Origin: an uncultured Candidatus Altimarinota bacterium
Lineage (GTDB): Bacteria > Patescibacteriota > Gracilibacteria > BD1-5 > JAGOOR01
Reading direction: 5' to 3'
Length of the DNA stretch: 12,841 nt
NCBI GenBank assembly: GCA_937920005.1
Contig: CALETF010000028.1
Coordinates: forward strand, 1-12,841
Shown here piece by piece: positions 1 to 8,039 of the stretch. A model generated the notes under the pieces. The model did not search any database, was not told where the DNA came from, and saw nothing but the letters and a program-made list of their open reading frames with translations. The position numbers and the translations under genes are program-made. The first letter of the stretch is position 1. Each line of letters begins with the position of its first letter.

Positions 1-5
1 ATAAT

Positions 6-527
6 TTAATCAAATTGAATGGCAGAAAATATCTCATATTGTTTGAGCTTCTCTCGTCCTTTGAGCGGACTAATCTCGATAAGAACTCCTCCAAATACTG
101 CATCTGCGCCATTATTTTTTGCCAGTGCAAGAGCAGCTCAGAGTGTTCCTCCTGTCGCGAGTACATCATCCATCACGAGGACTCGGTGACCTCGGAGGAT
201 ATCTTTTCGAATAGCCAGTGTTGCCGAACTGTATTCATAACTATAGGATTCTTTTGAGACGAGAGCATCTGGTAATTTACCATCTTTGCGAAGCATAATA
301 AAAGGAAGCTGATAACGCTCAGCTAGTATCCCACCGAGGACAAATCCTCGCGCATCCACACCAGCAATACAATCTATATTATTTTCTCGTATAAAGTCAC
401 CAAATGTGTCCATTATCTCAGATCGAGCTTCTACGTCGAAGAGAAGAGGTGACATATCACGGAAGAGTACACCAGGAGCTGGAAAATCAGGGTAGTTCGT
501 GAGGAGGTGAGAGTAATCTTTTTTCAT
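6..527 (-). CDS. apt: Adenine phosphoribosyltransferase
   Basis: The enzyme converts adenine and PRPP to AMP and pyrophosphate in cytoplasmic purine salvage. The protein is 173 aa, normal for the family. Visible motifs are the FPAPGVLFRD segment (residues 15-24), the DARGF adenine-pocket segment (58-62) and the PRPP-binding loop VLVMDDVLATGGT (117-129). Codon 130, directly after GGTL, is TGA; read as Gly it continues in frame into AALALAKNNGADAVFGGV and a standard APRT C-terminus ending at TAA (6-8). With the standard code the gene would lose its last quarter. It starts at the ATG at 527, has no Shine-Dalgarno sequence and has a TACAAT hexamer 8 nt upstream. It is divergent from the gene at 626. 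Salvage enzymes of this kind fit an organism with limited de novo nucleotide synthesis, but that is inference. Confidence 0.97.
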
Positions 528-535
528 ATCTTTTT

Positions 536-541
536 ATTGTA
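536..541 (-). promoter_or_regulatory. -10-like hexamer upstream of apt
   Basis: TACAAT on the minus strand (5 of 6 to TATAAT) ends 8 nt before the apt ATG, so the predicted transcript start would lie about 2 nt before the start codon. A TTGAGA lies 15 nt further upstream as a possible, slightly close -35. No Shine-Dalgarno sequence is present. Predicted by eye only. Confidence 0.45.
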
Positions 542-581
542 ATCAAAACTATTTCTTCTCAACAACTTTGTAGAAAACTAT

Positions 582-608
582 TTGACTTAGTATATATTCT
601 GATATAAA
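582..608 (+). promoter_or_regulatory. Promoter of the 626 gene / psd transcript
   Basis: TTGACT (582-587) is followed after 15 nt by TATAAA (603-608), which is preceded by TG at 600-601, an extended -10 arrangement. The ATG lies 17 nt after the -10, giving a leader of roughly 10 nt without a Shine-Dalgarno sequence. The 15-nt spacer is short, but the extended -10 could compensate. Confidence 0.5.
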
Positions 609-625
609 TAGTTATTAAGATTATT

Positions 626-2050
626 ATGGAACAAAACCATTTTGAATTTAAAGAACATGAAATAGTTACCCGGAGTACTCATCTTCTTGTCGATGCTTAT
701 ATGAAACATCAAGGAGAAGTCCCTGACTTATTTCCTTTTCAAACTCCTCTCATATATGATAATCTTCTTCAATATGAAGATACTACTCTTGATATACTGG
801 TAAAAGCTGTTAATGCTGCTGTAAGTGTACTTTTTCACGAATCTAATCCAAAAATAGAAGGGTATTTTGTTATTAAACTACCTCCAGATGTGCTTGAGAG
901 AATACTGTGGACTATTTTTGGCGTCTTAAAACTTTTGCCTGTTGAGGAGAAAGGTCAGAAATTTACTGATTTTAGCTTGCCTTCTGAGTATGGCACAGAA
1001 GGGCATATTGATATGACACATAATCGAATTATATCAGTGGTGAATAAACAATGGGCCCAAGAACGTCTTGAGAAGCTCCACAATGCACTTCTTAATATGC
1101 TTGAAAAACGAAATACGTACCTCCTTGAACTCTTCTCTGCTCGAGAAACACAAGAACAAGAAAATATAATGGCTCATATCGAGCGGTGTGCTCAGGATAT
1201 ACATGCTCTCAAACGTGATATACATGGTCTCTGTCATGAATTTTATTTATCAAATCAACTTCTTCCTCTTGAAGACGAAGGAGAATCATCGTTTTCCCAG
1301 GCTATTCATTGGAATTATTTCCAACAGCGAGAACAAGCTCTTCAAGAGTTTGAGCTTTCTCCGAGTGAAAAGGCTTTATTGCCTTTTACTCCTCAAAAAT
1401 TCCAAGAAGAAGAGTGGCCATTGTTTCGATTTACTTTTGTCTCCATCGAAGAGATAGAAGAATACGATATGAGTGAGTCACATGTTTTTTGAGAGGATAT
1501 GAGGCTTTTGCGTGAGCGATCTCTCGAACGGAAGATGATGATAGGATATTATATCCTTCATCAGCTCGCATTACATCGTCGCGGTTCACTTATTCTGGCA
1601 CCGAAACATGTTACTTTCTTAACGAATGCTCTAGAACAGCTCTCAATAGAAATCGATCTTCTCAGGAGAAAACTCATGAATAAAAAATGAATGCAAGCGA
1701 ATATGAAGCATCAATTATCTGAAATTAATGGACTCATCACATCGATGCAAAACGTCTTACAAATTCAAAATTTACATAAGACATTTTCTGAAATTCTTGA
1801 AGGAATCATGGGTGTGATGCATACGTTTTATGCAAACTGTAATCAGGTGTACCGTGATAGCATAACTGATCCTCTCGAAATAGAGTCAATTATAGATACA
1901 TTTCGATCTGATGCTCTGGAGCATCTTGAGGTATATGAGCGGCAAATACTCGACCTAGAAATATCCTCTTCACTCGTAGAAGATAAACATTTCCATAGGA
2001 TTGTTGATATGATGCGACGATCTGTTTTTTTCCTAAGAGGCGAGAAATAA
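626..2050 (+). CDS. Unknown 474-aa cytoplasmic, helix-rich protein (two UGA-Gly codons)
   Basis: I do not recognise this protein. Three open stretches in one frame are joined by TGA at codons 289 and 355; read as Gly they form one gene from ATG 626 to TAA 2048-2050. There is no signal peptide or transmembrane segment. The protein is charged and mostly helical: residues about 140-205 are rich in Glu, Leu and Arg (for example QERLEKLHNALLNMLEKR) and could form a coiled coil, and the region after residue 350 has similar long amphipathic stretches. I see no catalytic motif. It is preceded by a recognisable promoter and followed after 36 nt by psd in the same direction, so the two may be cotranscribed; that does not by itself imply a lipid role. 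The reading frame is secure, the function unknown. Confidence 0.88.
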
Positions 2051-2086
2051 ATATTGATTCTCAGAGGTTTATCGTATTCTTCTCGT

Positions 2087-2905
2087 ATGAAACGGTGAAT
2101 TCTCTGGTATATCTATCATGTTCGTCTCCTGTCACCAATATTATGGGTATTTCGAAGTCGGCTTTTTTCACGAATAATGGGCTGAGTATTTCAGAGTTCA
2201 TGTTCGCGATTTCTCATTAGGCCACTTTCTCATCTCTACAACATATCTCTCGACTCCTATAGTGTTCCGGATGGTGGTTTTTCTACACTTAATGACTTTT
2301 TTATCCGTCGTAAAAAATTATCCCCTCTTTCTTTTCCAGCAGAAACATCACTTGGTAGTCCTGCTGATGCGTGTGTAGAAATTTTCCCAGGTATTTCTGT
2401 CACCGATGAATATTGCATCAAAGGATACAAGGCAAAGCTCGTTGATATATTCTGACCAGATATAGCAGATTTTGAGGATGGTGATGTGTGTTTTTGTCGA
2501 CTCAGGTTCTCCGATTATCATCGATTTCATTTTATTGACGATGGGGAGATCATGTCATCTACTGATCGTGATGGTCCTCTGTATTCTGTTGACCAAAGCG
2601 TGCTGGATACAGGCTTATGGATACACAATAAATCTCATCTCATGAGACTCCAAACCAAACATTTTGGTGATGTATTGTGGCTCGAAGTGGGTGCGACGAA
2701 TGTAGGTTCGATTATGAATTGTAAACTACCTGGTGATATCTTTATTCGTGGTGAAGAGAAGTGATATTTTCAATTAGGAGGATCAGCCCTTCTTCTTGTT
2801 TTCCAGAAAAATAGAATCCAATGGTCATCCCATCTTCTTGAAAAAACTCTTCAAAAAGAAGAGCTCGAAGTCACTGTTGGAACGATACTCGGACAGAGAA
2901 ATTAG
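2087..2905 (+). CDS. psd: Phosphatidylserine decarboxylase proenzyme
   Basis: The protein would decarboxylate phosphatidylserine (or an analogous lipid) to phosphatidylethanolamine at the membrane, using a pyruvoyl group made by self-cleavage. It is 272 aa. FSTLNDFFIRR (65-75) matches the family's N-terminal signature. The catalytic triad candidates are Asp94 in SPADA, His145 in DYHRFH and Ser233 in LGGSALLLVF, where cleavage would form the pyruvoyl residue. The usual Thr or Ser after that Ser is Ala here. UGA encodes Gly4, Gly33, Gly123 and Gly226; the last is the conserved glycine of GYF just before the cleavage site, and without recoding the gene would be cut into fragments lacking the active site. 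The chosen start is ATG 2087; an in-frame TTG at 2054 is possible. It ends interlocked with the convergent carS-like gene. Confidence 0.95.
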
Positions 2906-3450
2906 TACCAGCACTCTTTCCAACCTATTCGATACGCGCAGCTATTCATGAGGAGGCTTAAAAGAGGTCAAATGATGAGGAGAAAAATATATTCCACGAG
3001 ACCTCCGTTGTACCAAGGAAGCATAAAAATAATTGCTCCGAGCATATAATCGATACCATCCCATGGTTGGAACATCGCTCCTGGTTTTATTCCCATGCGA
3101 CGTTTGAAAAAACTCTTTGTCATATCACCTACGAGCGCTCCGAGTCCGAGCCAGATTCCCAGAAAAGCTGCTCCAGGCCAACTTGAATACAGATTGAAAT
3201 AATCACTATAAACAGGAAGTATTGAGACAAACACGCCTCTGAGAATAAATAATAGAAGCCCAGTAAGCATGCCTCCTAACACTCCAGTAATAAGACCTCT
3301 TACCGTTTTATTTTTACCAAACCATGTTGTCTGTATTGGCCTCGAGAACTGTCGTATATATGGAATATTTTTTGCCACTACGGGGACTGCATTGGCCACA
3401 AAGGCAGGTGTGAAAATCAGAAATATCTGGAGGAGATTAGCGAAGAACAT
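2902..3450 (-). CDS. CarS-family CDP-lipid synthase (CDP-archaeol synthase-like, formerly DUF46)
   Basis: The family transfers CMP from CTP to a phosphatidic-acid-type lipid, giving the CDP-activated lipid. In archaea CarS makes CDP-archaeol; bacterial members could supply the CDP-diacylglycerol normally made by CdsA. The 182-aa polytopic membrane protein carries the family signatures TPAFVANAVPVV (14-25), GKNKTVRG (45-52), GALVGDMTKSFFKRRMGI (104-121) and the late DGIDY (131-135). Codon 161 is TGA; read as Gly it restores a typical C-terminal tail with AYRIGW (172-177). Of the possible starts, ATG 3450 fits the family length and overlaps the end of pssA by 14 nt, which supports translational coupling. 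Whether the substrate is an ester or an ether lipid cannot be read from the sequence. Confidence 0.9.
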
Positions 3451-4102
3451 AATGTGGTATGAGAAGTGTCGTAATGGATACGAGTATGTAGCTGAGTACG
3501 AGAACTGTTTGTGCGAGACCAAATGCAAAGAGATCGCCACCATATACCCAAGGAAGGAGACAGCTGGCAACTAACAGTGTTATGATATTTCTACTTATCC
3601 ATGTGGTTTTCATCACGTGAATGCACGGTATGTGTGAGATGCTCAGAAACGCAATCATGCCGAGTGAAATCATAAGAACAGATGGTTCTGAATGTACCAT
3701 CATCACTCACAATGCTCACACTGCTGATGCTGGAGAAGGGAGACCAAGAAAGTAGTTTTTAGTATCTTGTTTTTTGAGAGTAAAACGAACGAGACGGTAA
3801 AAAATCGCACAGAGATAGAGCGCGGCGAGAGGCGCGCTCCCCGTGATGAGCCATATCCAGAGACTTGGATGAAGGCCGAAATTGATAAAGTCAGCAATAT
3901 CATCGAGATAAGGTCCTGCTTTTGTGCTGCCAAATTTTCGTGCTGCTTTCCCGTCGAGTGCATCGGTGATGAGTGCTCCTGCGAGGAGTATTTCTGACCA
4001 CAACCATGAGGGTTGTTTTATGACCAGAACGCAGGCTATGATACCTATGATTATACCAATACCAGTAATCCCGTTTGCGATATTTTTTTTGAGTAATGAC
4101 AT
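3437..4102 (-). CDS. pssA: CDP-alcohol phosphatidyltransferase, likely phosphatidylserine synthase
   Basis: The protein would join a CDP-activated lipid with L-serine, releasing CMP, at the membrane. It is 221 aa with about six or more hydrophobic segments. The CDP-alcohol phosphotransferase signature runs from Asp47 to Asp71: DALDG, AR (54-55), Gly63, Asp67 and Asp71. There are seven residues between AR and the glycine, where eight is common. GLPSPASA (120-127) is the second conserved PssA element. Codons 129 and 132 are TGA; read as Gly they connect this part to the four or so C-terminal helices ending in HYVLR. Serine as the alcohol is inferred from the GLPSP motif and from psd next door. 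The start lies 1 nt after the stop of the upstream membrane-protein gene, and the end overlaps the carS-like gene. Confidence 0.92.
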
Positions 4103-4103
4103 A

Positions 4104-4664
4104 CTATCGACGCATAAAATGATACCATTTATGATACAGTGGACTCACGAAAATGAGTCCTATCCAGATAAGTCCTCAGACGAGTCCTGTCATCAAGAAT
4201 TGATCTATAATTGTGTGAGCCCCATCAATTAAGAAACGGAATCATACAAGTGTGCCAGCGAGACCAAGAGCGTACCAATAGTCTATCGGAAATCCTGCTA
4301 TCCATTCTGAGTCGGTGTACCACGGAATATGCTCTTGTTTAAATTTTTTGTACGTAAAGTGTGGATTCATCACGAACCAAAGAAAATCCCAATAGATAAT
4401 CAGTACAAGATGGAACGCGAGTATCATCATTTCGTCTGTGAAGTCTGTCCATCAAAAAAATCCTATGTAGACGATATGATTCAAAAAAAGTATCATCAGA
4501 AATAAAATAGTGTGATATCCGGTGATACTTCGAAAAAATCAGAGGGACGATGTTCTATTTTTTCTCCAAGTTGGGAGATGTTTTGCCCATCCATGTTCTC
4601 CTTCTATTTCTATCTCGAGAAGCGCCAAAAATATACCAAATGTCAAAATATAAAATGCAAACAT
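4104..4664 (-). CDS. Polytopic membrane protein of unknown function, Trp/His-rich
   Basis: The 186-aa protein has no function I can assign. It contains roughly four to five hydrophobic helices (about 2-17, 50-70, 78-98, 131-146 and 154-174). Between them are dense polar and aromatic blocks: EIEIEGEHGWAKHLPTWR (17-34), WDFLWFVMNPHFTYKKF (92-108) and WIAGFPIDYW (121-130). These look like conserved active-site or binding loops. UGA encodes Gly42, Gly71, Gly141 and Gly163. ATG 4664 is preferred because a promoter-like TTGAAA-16-AATAAT ends 6 nt before it; an in-frame TTG at 4706 would add 14 residues (including FFLNNNH) and cannot be excluded. It ends 1 nt before pssA, so a role in membrane-lipid metabolism is plausible but only inferred. 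Confidence 0.85.
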
Positions 4665-4670
4665 GTGATT

Positions 4671-4698
4671 ATTATTCAGAAAAAAGTTTCTTTTTCAA
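4671..4698 (-). promoter_or_regulatory. Promoter-like element upstream of the 186-aa membrane protein
   Basis: On the minus strand TTGAAA (4693-4698) is followed after 16 nt by AATAAT (4671-4676), which ends 6 nt before the ATG at 4664. The transcript start would fall on or next to the start codon. This sits in the only sizeable gap (67 nt) of the five-gene run, so the three downstream genes may be transcribed separately from capA and the kinase-like gene. Confidence 0.45.
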
Positions 4699-4731
4699 AG
4701 AGACAACCTATCTTTCGCTCATTTTTATTTT

Positions 4732-5643
4732 TTAGCTGAGTATTTTTCCTATTTTTTTTGTAGCGCGTATGACGCTTTGGAGGATGAGCTCTGGTATCAT
4801 GATGCCTCGTTTGATGATGTTACCATCGACGTCCCAGAGCCATCGTGTGTCGACCATTTTGATACCCTGTGATTCAGTGACAAAGATATTTTCTGTATGG
4901 AGGAACCATTGTCCCCAGTGTTTTGGATCGCTCGTTGGTCTCGTATCTGGTATTTTCCCTGTTTGGACATAACAGATCAGGATGAGTATGCAGAGGAGGT
5001 ATACCTGCTTTAATTCTTCTTTGCTGAGGTCTTCGATTTTCTTCTCAGAAAATGGCACTCATCGTATAAATTCTTGTGCTATATAGGATGTTTTTTTATT
5101 TTTATTTTCTTTTGAGATAGATGCCCCATAGCCCATATATTCTCGCGGGAGAAAATTATGAAATCGTGGGAAATTGTCGTCGATCTCAAGCATATTTATA
5201 TCAAAGCGCGCATGAAGAATGTTTCAAAATATTTCTATATTCCATCGGAGACCATTTTGAAAATGTGTTATGGCTTCATAGTCTGGATAGTATTCATATG
5301 CATCATCAAAAAATCAAAAATATCGTACGAGGAGGAGGTATTCTTGATATTGTCTCCAAGCTTCTTCTTTTGTTGGTAAAAATTTGTAGGAAAAGGGGCT
5401 GAGAAGTTTTTGGAGTGGTTGCCCATGGATATTTTTTGTTCCAAAAATAAGAGGTATATCTATGTCCCAACGTCATTCTTTGATGACCCACTCTGTATCT
5501 CGGATGCGAAATGCACGTGAAAAAAATCATTTTCACAGGAAGTCATATTCGCATTGTTTACATATCTGAGCGAAATTTTTTGAATCGCATTCATCAAGAC
5601 TATGAATTTGGTATTTTTGGAAGAGAGTTTCGAGAGGGGGCAT
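4732..5643 (-). CDS. Protein-kinase-fold-like protein, possibly lacking the catalytic Asp
   Basis: The 303-aa protein carries six UGA-Gly codons (37, 39, 57, 110, 140 and 195 by my count), the most in the window; with the standard code only its last third would be seen. The layout resembles a small-molecule or lipid kinase of the protein-kinase fold: a glycine-containing loop FLGKGFFSRAF (35-45), a strand with a candidate ATP lysine WVIKEGRWD (52-60), a hinge-like YIAQEFIRGVPF (187-198) and a late HTENIFVTESQGIKMVDTRW (249-268), in which Asn252 and Asp265 could bind metal. The HxD catalytic aspartate expected five residues before Asn252 is not visible, so it may be a pseudokinase, a divergent kinase or something else. 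No signal peptide. It starts 4 nt after capA. The reading frame is secure, the function tentative. Confidence 0.82.
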
Positions 5644-5647
5644 ATGA

Positions 5648-6721
5648 TTATCTCAGTATATCACTTGTTTGATTGATGTCAGTGAGTGCTTTTTTCTTTG
5701 CCTCTCCTGACATGAGTCGTGGTTGTCCGTAGTTTTCTATGAGGATAGGATGAAGTTCTATACGATTGAGACGAGTTATGTCGTGTGATTTTTCGACAAA
5801 TATGTGTGCTGCGAGACCATTTTTTGTTTCTGGACTAAATTCTTGGTCAAAAACAAAGTTCCCAAGAGAGTAGAGTATGTATTTGCCTTTGTAGAGTTCA
5901 ATTCCTTGGGTCCAGTGTGGATGAGCGCCAATGACTATATCAGCTCCCAGATCGATTGATTTTTTTGCAAAATCTTCTTGAAGTGCTGTTGGTTTTCTCG
6001 TGTATTCTTCTCAACCGTGCATGCTCACGACGACAAAGTCAGCCTGATTTCTGGCTTTACTGATAGCATCAGCGAGACTTTTTTGATCCTGCATACGAGC
6101 GATACGATTATTGATTCGTGTTCCATCATCGTTGTATGCCGCATAAGATGCGCCAAGAAAGGCTATTCTGATACCATTTTTTTCGACTATTTCTGGTGTC
6201 CAGGCTTGTTCAAGTGTTTGTCCTGTTCCTGCAAAGCCTATTTTTCTATTGGCAAGGAATTTCTGGGTTGTGGTAAGCCCTATTTCTCCTTGATCAAGTG
6301 CATGATTATTCGCGAGATTGAGTATGCGAAATTTCATTTCTCACAAACTATTTACGAGACTCGGTACTGCGTTGAATACCATGACTTTTTGATACGAATA
6401 GACGTTTGTGCCATTGGTTGGTGATTCGAGATTTCAGAAATTAAAGTCACTTTTTTGTAAAAATTCACGAATATTTGACCAAATCCATTGAGGGCCACCT
6501 CATTTCTCAGCATGCCGTGCGACATTGCGAGAGAGCATAATATCACCTACAGCTATGAAATTCACTTGCTGTACTTCTCATGAAATGGTCCGTGCTTCTG
6601 GGTATGGTTGATAAAAATATGCTTTATAAAATATCGAAAATACTGTTATGCTCACGAGAAAGCCAATAATCGTCAGTCCGCAGGAGAGGAAAAAACGTAT
6701 GTCGAATTCTTTTTTTAGCAT
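5648..6721 (-). CDS. CapA/PgsA-like metallophosphoesterase-fold protein (PGA_cap family), membrane anchored
   Basis: The 357-aa protein has an N-terminal membrane anchor (about 9-32) and then an extracytoplasmic domain of the bacterial capsule-synthesis CapA family, related to calcineurin-like phosphoesterases. The motifs appear in order: AVGDIMLSR (57-65), FGNLESP (95-101), NLANNHALD (135-143), MHGGEEY (234-240), GAHPHW (265-270) and YSLGNFVFD (284-292); these supply the expected metal-site residues. UGA encodes Gly48, Gly74, Gly96, Gly127 and Gly237, the last inside the family's HxGxEY motif. ATG 6721 is chosen over an upstream TTG (6805) because it places the hydrophobic anchor at the N-terminus and lies 8 nt after a TACTAT hexamer. 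CapA homologues act in capsule poly-gamma-glutamate synthesis, but no CapB or CapC is present here, so the substrate is unknown. Confidence 0.93.
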
Positions 6722-6729
6722 GTCTTGTA

Positions 6730-6735
6730 ATAGTA
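6730..6735 (-). promoter_or_regulatory. -10-like hexamer upstream of the capA-like gene
   Basis: TACTAT on the minus strand ends 8 nt before ATG 6721; a weak TTTGTA lies about 16 nt upstream of it. This would start the transcript only about 2 nt ahead of the start codon. The remaining divergent spacer (6736-6858) is AT-rich, with runs of T and A and no gene that I can support. Confidence 0.4.
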
Positions 6736-6855
6736 AGTGTTTTTCTATTTTTACAAATTCGCCTGCACAAAAACTGCTCCATGATTTTTTTTTATAAAAA
6801 GTCAATTATTTATGTTCTGAAAAAACAGCGTATGTATGCACAAAAAGACCTATTT

Positions 6856-6864
6856 TGATATACT
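6856..6864 (+). promoter_or_regulatory. Extended -10 promoter of the AI-2E family gene
   Basis: TG (6856-6857), one base, then TATACT (6859-6864) form an extended -10 element. The ATG begins at 6871, 6 nt later, so the transcript would start at the start codon itself. No convincing -35 lies 16-18 nt upstream, as is common for extended -10 promoters. Confidence 0.5.
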
Positions 6865-6870
6865 ATTTTT

Positions 6871-8037
6871 ATGAAATCGCTTATCTCTTCCTCAACACGA
6901 CAATTCATCTCGTATATTGTCATCATTGTGACCACACTTTTTCTCTTATGGATGGTGTATTTGCTTCGAGATTTGATAGGACTCTTTCTGATATCATGTT
7001 TTTTTGCTTTACTTCTCTGACCATTTGTCGTGAAGCTTCGTCGTTGGAAATGTCCTGATGTTTTGGGTATTCTCATTACTTTTATGAGTGTGTTTTTGAT
7101 TGTTTCGCTCTTCATTGTCTCTATTATCCCTGTTTTTGTTGGTCTTGCCGAGGATTCTAAATCCTACATTGTTCGATCTGTTACGGCTATTGAACAACAA
7201 GCAAAAGCTGGTTTTCCAGTTCTTGATACACTTCCATTTAATGCAGAAGTTCTTATTAGAAAACAAATAGATATACCGAGTATTACAGCTTTTATTACTG
7301 ATGAAAATAGAACACAGATACTTATCAATAATCTGGTTGGCAATATCGATACTATAAAAGATTTTGTGCAAAATGGGGCGAGTCAGTTCTCAACTGTGAG
7401 TCTCTCATTTGCTTCCGGTGTTACTTCTGCGGTGACAACATTTACGCTTTTCTTACTCCTGACATTCTTCATTATTCTCGAACGTCGGGCATTTATTCAT
7501 TGGTTTTTGACTATTTTACCTTCAGAGTTGGGGCACTATTTCCGTGGACGTCAGCGAGCTATATCTGGAGCTATTCATGCATGGCTCCGCGGGCAGCTCA
7601 TTCTCGCCGCGTTCATGTTTTCTGTGAACCTCATTGGTCTCTTCATAGCTCAGCTTATGGGACTCCCTGTGAATCATATTTTTTCTCTTGCTCTTATTGC
7701 TGGTGCGATGGAATTTGTCCCATATCTCGGTCCTATTATTGCTTTTGTTCCAGCGTTTCTCATGGTTCTCGTGAGTCCTGATGTTAGTATGTGGGCTATT
7801 GCTGGCGTTATTGGTCTCTATATCCTCTTTCAACAGCTTGAAGGCAATATTATGGTCCCACTCGTTATGAGTCGTACACTCAGTCTTTCGTCCCTCTATA
7901 TCTTGATTGTGACTCTTGTTGGTGCTGCTCTCGGTGGTGCTCTTGGTGTTCTCTTGGCTATTCCTCTTGCTTCCATACTTCATATTTTCTACACTGACTG
8001 GATGCACTATAGACGTACTTCTACTGTATCAGACTAG
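6871..8037 (+). CDS. AI-2E family transporter (TqsA/YdiK/PerM-like permease)
   Basis: The 388-aa membrane protein has the layout of this family: paired N-terminal helices (12-31 and 35-53), a third helix near 62-88, a less hydrophobic extracytoplasmic segment, then a C-terminal bundle. Family signatures are clear near the C-terminus: GAMEFVPYLGPIIAFVPAFL, then QQLEGNIMVPLVMSR and GALGVLLAIPLASIL. Members are variously linked to export of autoinducer-2 and to cation/proton exchange, so the substrate cannot be named. Codon 50 (LLLGPF) is UGA; with the standard code the first 50 residues would be lost. That is the only UGA among roughly 23 glycines, low for this window. The start ATG 6871 directly follows an extended -10. 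A 232-aa gene begins 2 nt after the stop codon and is probably cotranscribed. Confidence 0.96.
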
Positions 8038-8039
8038 AT

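Noticed and set aside
626..2050. Three separate short genes or a decayed pseudogene
   Set aside because: The pieces are in the same frame and separated only by TGA, the same pattern seen in conserved genes of the window; one continuous gene is the simpler reading.
4677..4712. Weak hairpin with T-run as a terminator between the kinase-like and membrane-protein genes
   Set aside because: The stem is only about five A/T-rich pairs; the same bases make a better promoter spacer for the downstream gene.
6786..6805. TTG at 6805 as the start of the capA-like gene
   Set aside because: It would put a 28-residue polar extension before the membrane anchor, and the TACTAT hexamer lies downstream of it; ATG 6721 is a better start.
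6810..7371. Minus-strand open frames opposite the start of the AI-2E gene
   Set aside because: Their Lys/Arg/Asn-rich composition is the reverse reading of hydrophobic codons; no start signals or motifs.
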